Part shown: positions 57,979 to 64,000 of the stretch, in pieces | Numbering within the stretch: the stretch's first letter is position 1 | Layout of the letters: each line of letters opens with the position of its first letter | Assembly (NCBI GenBank): GCA_916700875.1 | Contig: CAKAKS010000176.1 | Span: 1-64,000 of the forward strand | DNA length: 64,000 nucleotides | Direction: 5' to 3' | From: Sebastes aleutianus | Taxonomy: Eukaryota; Chordata; Actinopteri; Perciformes; Sebastidae | The notes under the pieces: generated by a model | The model's database searches: none | What the model was told of the DNA's origin: nothing | Seen by the model: the letters and a program-made list of their open reading frames with translations, nothing else | Position numbers and translations under genes: made by a program

Positions 57979-60900
57979 TCAGCCCTCAGAATACTGCCGG
58001 AACAGGGTCTCCGATTGGGTGTCTTTGAAGTTCGGCACAAAGTGGATCTGGAGGATCTCGGAGAATCCCTCAGCGACAGCAGGAGCCACAAAGTGTTTCC
58101 TGTGCAGACACAGAGAGATACATCAGAGTGGTCAATACCAGAGCTGTTACTAGTAAGTGTTTTTATTACCAGAATTCAAAACCAACCGTGTTAAGGCCTT
58201 TACACACCCCGAGCATGACGAATAAACACAAAAATGCGAAATACTCGTCTATGAATATTATATGTCTAGTGCTTTTATTGTGAAAGGTAAGAACGGAAGG
58301 AGTGGATCTGGTCTGCACTGCCTTTGGCAAGGTTGAAAGGAGTAATAGAGTTTGCCGCCTGGTCCAGACTACGGGAACTATGTGTTGTTGTTTCATAAAT
58401 ATAGGTGCAACTCAACTGGTTCCGCATAACTTGACGCGTTGAGAAAGTATTTGTGACAAAAACAACAGTTAAAAAAAAAAATGATCGCATGAAAAAAAGG
58501 CACCGGTGTGTAAAGACCTGAAGACTTTCATTTTAACAAGGAAAAAATAAAACAAAGCTTCTGAAAATGTATTAAAATAGAAAACTAAAGCACCTTGGTG
58601 GCATGTATTTAGTTCGGGCTTCTTGGCACAAGAAACAAACATGTTTTCTAACAGGTGAGAGTGTGAGAAGAGAGGTAAAAGTGTCACTCACTTGTAGCTG
58701 TGGAAAATCATGTCATTGACCTTGGCGTGTTTGGTGTCTGACGGAGCCATCTCACGGAACTAGGAACAACAATAATAATGCATTAAAAAAGAAAACACAT
58801 GGCAACACCAGCCAGCCAGGACTAAACAAACAAAGAGTGGAGAGGAGAGTCGTACTCTGTTGTTGTGTTTGGCTTCCTCCAGAGAGGCTGAGAAGTGGAA
58901 ACAGCGACACGGCACTCCTGCTGCCTTGGCCACGTCCACATATCTGGAAAACACACACAAACAGAGAAATAAGGGCACATACAAGCAGCAGTAGGAATAT
59001 ATATTCATACCACGAAATACAGCAACAGCAGCATACAATAAATACCAACATTATCAAATGGCTAAGACAGTGGCAATGAAGGTAACATAATCACTTGCAA
59101 TGTTTCTGAGCAGTAAACTTGTGTGTTTGAATCAGGTTAACCATTTAATGTCCTCACTAACAAAAAAGCAATGGGAAAACGTTCTATTAGCATTTTTTTT
59201 ATTACCTTGGGGCAATTATAAATCAATGTTTTTTTTTAAAACAGACCCCACATTTTTCTTTTAATATAGGCCTCTACCAAACAGTTTAGTTTTTACAGTA
59301 CCGACTTTTTTTCCAACATTTATCAGTCTTTTTTTGTTCAGACATTTTTCAGACTTTTTTACCCTTTTCAAATATTGTTAAGACTTTTCTTTTCCAGCAT
59401 TTTTCAAACTTTTTTTTTCAGACATTTTTTAAACTTTTTTTTTACTGACATTTTTTCAGACTTTTTTTTACAGACATTTTTTCAGACTTTTTTTTTACCT
59501 TTTTCAGATATTGTTTAGACTTTTCTTTTCCAACATTTTTCAAACTTTTTTTTAGACATTTATTTCAGACATTTTCAGACATTTTTCAGACATTTTTTTT
59601 TTTTACCTTTTTCAGATATTGTTTAGACTTTTCTTTTCCAGCATTTTTCAAACTTTTTTTTTTCAGACATTTTTTAAACTTTTTTTTTACGGACATTTTT
59701 CAAACTTTTTCTCCCCACATTTTTCAAACTTTTTTTCAGACATTTTTAAAATTCAGACATTTTTTTTTTTTTTTTTTTACCTTTTTCAGACTTTTTCAGA
59801 CCTTTTTTTCCAACATTTATCAAACTTTTTTTCAGACATTTTTTTTTTTTACCTTTTTCAGATATTGTTTAGACTTTTCTTTTCCAGCATTTTTCAAACT
59901 TTTTTTTTTCAGACATTTTTTAAACTTTTTTTTTACGGACATTTTTCAAACTTTTTCTCCCCACATTTTTCAAACTTTTTTTTCAGACATTTTTAAAATT
60001 CAGACCTTTATTACCTTTTTCAGACTTTTTCAGACCTTTTTTTCCAACATTTATCAAACTTTTTTTTAGACATTTTTTTCAGAATTTTTTTTTTTTTTTT
60101 ACCTTTTTCAGATATTGTTTAGACTTTTCTTTTCCAGCATTTTTCAAACTTTTTTTCCGACTTTTTTTTCCAACATTTTTCAAACTTTTTTTTTTCCGAC
60201 ATTGTTTAGACTTTTCATTTCCAACATCTTTTAAACTTTTTTTTTCAAACTTTTTTTCTGACTTTTTTTTCGAGACATTTTTCAGACTTTTTTTTTACCT
60301 TTTCCAGACATTTCCAGACTTTTTTTTCCAACATTTTTCAAACTTTTTTTTTTACATTTTTTTCAGACATTTTCTCCCCACATTTTTCAAACTTTTTTTT
60401 TCAGACTTTTTTCAGACATTTTTTTTTTTTTTTTACCTTTTTCAAATATTGTTTAGACTTTTCTTTTCAAGCATTTTTCAAATTTTTTTAACTTTTTTTT
60501 TACGGACATTTTTCAAACTTTTTTTTCTTCAGACATTTTTTTCCGACATTGTTTAGACTTGTCTTTTCCAACATTTTTTAAACTTTTTTTTTCAACATTC
60601 TTCAAACTTTTTTTTTCTGACTTTTTTTTTCCAACATTTTTCTGACTTTTTTTTTTTACCTTTTCCAAGACATTTCCAGACAATTTTTCCAACATTTTTC
60701 AAACTTTTTTTTTCGGACTTTTTTTTTTTTTTACCTTTTTCAGATATTGTTTAGACTTTTCTTTTCCAGCATTTTTCAAACTTTTTTTTTTCAGACATTT
60801 TTTAAACTTTTTTTTTACGGACATTTTTCAAACTTTTTCTCCCCACATTTTTCAAACTTTTTTTTCAGACATTTTTAAAATTCAGACCTTTTTTACCTTT

Positions 60901-63900
60901 TTCAGACTTTTTCAGACCTTTTTTTCCAACATTTATCAAACTTTTTTTTAGACATTTTTTTCAGAATTTTTTATTTTTTTTTACCTTTTTCAGATATTGT
61001 TTAGACTTTTCTTTTCCAGCATTTTTCAAACTTTTTTTCCGACTTTTTTTTCCAACATTTTTCAAACTTTTTTTTTTCCGACATTGTTTAGACTTTTCAT
61101 TTCCAACATCTTTTAAACTTTTTTTTTCAAACTTTTTTTCTGACTTTTTTTTCCAGACATTTTTCAGAATTTTTTTTTACCTTTTCCAGACATTTCCAGA
61201 CTTTTTTTTCCAACATTTTTCAAACTTTTTTTTTTACATTTTTTTCAGACATTTTCTCCCCACATTTTTCAAACTTTTTTTTTCAGACTTTTTTCAGACA
61301 TTTTTTTTTTTTTTTTACCTTTTTCAAATATTGTTTAGACTTTTCTTTTCAAGCATTTTTCAAATTTTTTTAACTTTTTTTTTACGGACATTTTTCAAAC
61401 TTTTTTTTCTTCAGACATTTTTTTCCGACATTGTTTAGACTTGTCTTTTCCAACATTTTTTAAACTTTTTTTTTCAACATTCTTCAAACTTTTTTTTTCT
61501 GACTTTTTTTTTCCAACATTTTTCTGACTTTTTTTTTTTACCTTTTCCAAGACATTTCCAGACAATTTTTCCAACATTTTTCAAACTTTTTTTTTCGGAC
61601 TTTTTTTTTTTTTTACCTTTTTCAGATATTGTTTAGACTTTTCTTTTCCAACATTTTTCAAACTTTTTTTTTTCAGACATTTTTTAAACTTTTTTTTTAC
61701 GGACATTTTTTCAAACTTTTCTCCCCACATTTTTCAAACTTTTTTTTACGCACATTTTTTCAAACTTTTTCTCCCCGCATTTTTCAAACTTTTTTTTTCA
61801 GACATTTTTTTCAGAATTCTTTTTTTTTTTTTTACCTTTTTCAGACCTTTTTTTCCAACATTTATCAAACTTTTTTTTAGACATTTTTTTCAGAATTCTT
61901 TTTTTTTTTTTTACCTTTTTCAGATATTGTTTAGACTTTTCTTTTCCAGCATTTTTCAAACTTTTTTTTTACGGACATTTTTTCAGACTTTTTTTCCCAA
62001 CATTTTTCAAACTTTTTTTTTTTCCTACATTGTTTAGACTTTTCATTTCCAACATCTTTTAAACTTTTTTTTTCAAACTTTTTTTTTGACTTTTTTTTCC
62101 AGACATTTTTCAGACTTTTTTTTTACCTTTTCCAGACATTTCCAGACTTTTTTTTCCAACATTTTTCAAACTTTTTTTTTTACATTTTTTTCAGACATTT
62201 TCTCCCCACATTTTTCAAACTTTTTTTTTCAGACTTTTTTCAGACATTTTTTTTTTTTTTTTTACCTTTTTCAAATATTGTTTAGACTTTTCTTTTCAAG
62301 CATTTTTCTAATTTTTTTAACTTTTTTTTTACGGACATTTTTTCAAACTTTTCTCCCCACATTTTTTCAGACTTTTTTTTTACGGACATTTTTTCAGACT
62401 TTTTTTTTTTTACCTTTTTCAGATATTGTTTAGACTTTTCTTTTCCAGCATTTTTCCAACTTTTTTTTTACGGACATTTTTTCAGACTTTTTTTTCCAAC
62501 ATTTTTCCAACTTTTTTTTTTCAGACATTTTTCAGACTTTTTTTTTTTTTTTTACCTTTTTCAGATATTGTTTAGACTTTTCTTTTCCAACATTTTTCAA
62601 ACTTTTTTTTCGACATTTTTTTCAGACATTTTTTAAACTTTTTTTTCAGACATTTTTCAGACTTTTTTTTTTTTTACCTTTTTCAGACATTTTCAGACTT
62701 TTTTTTCCAACATTTATCCAACTTTTTTTTTTTTCCGACATTGTTTAGACTTTTCATTTCCAACATTTAAACTTTTATTTTTCAAACTTTTTTTCTGACT
62801 TTTTTTTCCAGACATTTTCCAGACTTTCTTTTTACCTTTTCCAGACTTTTTTTCCCAACATTTTTCAAACTTTTTTTAAGACATTTTTTTCAGACATTTT
62901 CAGACTTTTTTTCAGAATTAGTAATATATTATTATAAATATTATCATTATATTACGTATTTATTCTAGATATTTACAGTAGGCTACCTTGAAAACATCTC
63001 AGAAATGGTGAAAATCATACTGATATCATCTTTTCATCAAACATTTAATGGAATAACATTAAATATATTATTAACAAATGATATTAACAACAGTGAATTT
63101 CATGTTTTTTTAATTTATAAAAATGTTACATTTATTATCTTAAAATCCCTACTTTTACCAGTAAAGGACAATTCAACTGTTTGATTGAGAATGCTTTTAG
63201 ACAGTAAAAAAGTTTTTGTTTTTTTTAATTTTGTAGCAAACAGTACATTTTAACGACATTATTAGCTTTACTACCTTTATCATAAAAGGACAATTGAACC
63301 GTTTGGTAGAGCACGTTTTTAGAAAATTATTTTACCCATATTAGACTTTTGAGTAACATAATTCTGTTTCAGTAAGACCTCTAACACAATACCAAAGCGT
63401 ATCAACCCTCGGACAAGTGGCTTAATTCAGAGCTTAGTGTAACTGCCCTGCCTGCAAATATACTCATTTGTCTGTGTAATATTATTCTTAATTTATGGAT
63501 GACTGTCTATTGATGCCTTTTGAAGCCTGTTAGCATAAATATACTGAGTATATATGCACACTGAAACACACACACACAGAAATGCATCTACACAGCGCGT
63601 ACTGATACAGTTGTGCTTTACCGTTTGCGAGACTCTGGGTCTGGGTTGGTGTTGTCCACAGCGACGCTGCTGCCCTCTTTCAGAGCGCGCTGACACGCCG
63701 ACACACAGTTCTGCCATGAACCAAGTGTGTCCTGACGCAAAACAAAAAAAACAAAAGGTCAGTCAGGGAAGACTTTAAGGAAAGGGCCAAATAATAATAA
63801 TATATATGTACTAGTAATAATAATAACAACATCTTGTTTTATATAAAACCAAATGTTCTGGGTGCATTTAGAACTGTTTGTTAAAATCCGCTCACCCTGT

Positions 63901-63957
63901 TGACGTACACGTAGCCTTTTGGAATGACATGGGTGTGGAAGAAGGTGGATTTACCAG
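57979..63957 (-). CDS. pnkp: Polynucleotide kinase 3'-phosphatase, C-terminal exons (partial)
   Basis: Exons in window: 63957-63896, 63731-63622, 58943-58856, 58759-58692, 58099-57979. They encode the last 148 residues; the 5' exons lie beyond the right edge. The first exon enters at AGKSTFF, the end of the Walker A ATP-binding loop of the 5'-kinase domain. VAVDNTNPDPESRKRY, VPCRCFHFSASLEEAKHNNR and AEGFSEILQIHF follow, and the C-terminus FRQYSEG matches the family ending. PNKP repairs DNA strand-break ends by 5' phosphorylation and 3' dephosphorylation. Phases join exactly (AGG|GAC, CG|A, AGA|TTC, AA|G). The 4.7-kb intron 63621-58944 contains the poly(T)-rich array. The gene is convergent with cfb. 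Confidence 0.94.
58193..58520. mobile_element. TIR element, pnkp last intron
   Basis: TAAGGCCTTTACACACCCCG at the left and CACCGGTGTGTAAAGACCTG at the right are inverted repeats. The ends resemble those of the element at 9367-9859. Confidence 0.7.
59270..62925. repeat. Poly(T)-rich minisatellite array in a pnkp intron
   Basis: 3.6 kb of degenerate units built on (C/A)A(A/G)AC(A)TTTTTTTT: TTTTTCAGACATTTTT, TTTTCCAACATTTTTCAAAC, TTTACCTTTTTCAGATATTG. Longer-period structure is superimposed: an about 882-bp block is present twice in direct tandem (about 59850-60731 and 60732-61613), with partial copies on both sides. On the pnkp sense strand it is A-rich. Confidence 0.93.
59850..61613. repeat. 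882-bp tandem duplication inside the poly(T) array
   Basis: Landmarks recur with offset 882: TTTTTCAGATATTGTTTAGA at 60107 and 60989, AATTTTTTTAACTTTTTTTT at 60481 and 61363, and the 183-bp minus open frames at 60513-60695 and 61395-61577 translate identically. Near identity indicates a recent event. Confidence 0.85.
62926..63600. other. pnkp intron, right part
   Basis: AT-rich. 'ttaccagtaaaggacaattcaactgtttgattgag' near 63156 and 'ttatcataaaaggacaattgaaccgtttggtagag' near 63277 look like diverged direct copies about 120 bp apart. A related phrase, 'taggcctctaccaaacagttta', occurs inverted at 59268 at the left edge of the array. Confidence 0.45.
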
Positions 63958-64000
63958 CTGTGCAGAAAGAGAGGAGGGAACAAGATCAGACTGTTGTTGG

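Noticed and set aside
59619..62433. Long Phe-rich and Lys-rich open frames
   Set aside because: They are translations of the poly(T) minisatellite; compositional artefacts with no start context or domain.
59270..62925. A CRISPR-like or phage-type repeat array
   Set aside because: The units are degenerate T-rich minisatellite in an intron of a vertebrate gene, with no spacers.

Overview
The window is vertebrate nuclear DNA, most likely from a ray-finned fish (probably a percomorph teleost). The genes have many short exons with GT-AG introns. The intergenic DNA and introns are packed with short terminal-inverted-repeat elements, a tRNA-derived SINE and a 5'-truncated LINE. The gene content also fits a fish: secreted C1q-domain genes, a B30.2-type TRIM, nudt8, mfrp, a factor B/C2 gene and pnkp. 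All gene models were built by hand from splice sites and codon phase. In every complete model the exon lengths sum to a multiple of three with matching phases.

Layout. 0.4-3.2 kb: secreted C1q-domain gene A (minus, six exons). 3.3-10.6 kb: mobile-element-rich spacer. 10.8-11.9 kb and 14.1-15.4 kb: C1q genes B and C (minus, four exons each, same architecture). 15.8-18.9 kb: nested repeats. 19.1-21.4 kb: C1q gene D (plus, same four-exon architecture). 23.4-29.1 kb: TRIM E3 ubiquitin ligase (minus, 11 exons, RING-B-box-coiled coil-proline linker-PRY/SPRY). 29.7-30.3 kb: dead LINE tail. 30.3-34.1 kb: nudt8 (plus). 35.8-46.0 kb: mfrp (minus, 13 coding exons). 47.1-57.1 kb: complement factor B/C2-like protease (plus, 19 exons). 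58.0 kb to the right edge: the 3' part of pnkp (minus). One pnkp intron carries a 3.6-kb poly(T)-rich minisatellite.

Theme. Several genes point to innate immunity: four secreted C1q-domain proteins, a TRIM ligase and a complement convertase protease. The other three are housekeeping or eye genes. Genes B, C and D share a TATA box, a 7-bp first coding exon, an invariant 141-bp third exon with a Cys-Gly-Cys-Cys motif, and an upstream promoter block. They are therefore recent duplicates that probably share regulation. The most notable non-coding signals are a (GT)19 tract in place of the polypyrimidine tract before factor B exon 7, an 882-bp tandem duplication inside the poly(T) array of pnkp (with a related patch in mfrp intron 1), and a series of small phase-1 proline exons in the TRIM gene.
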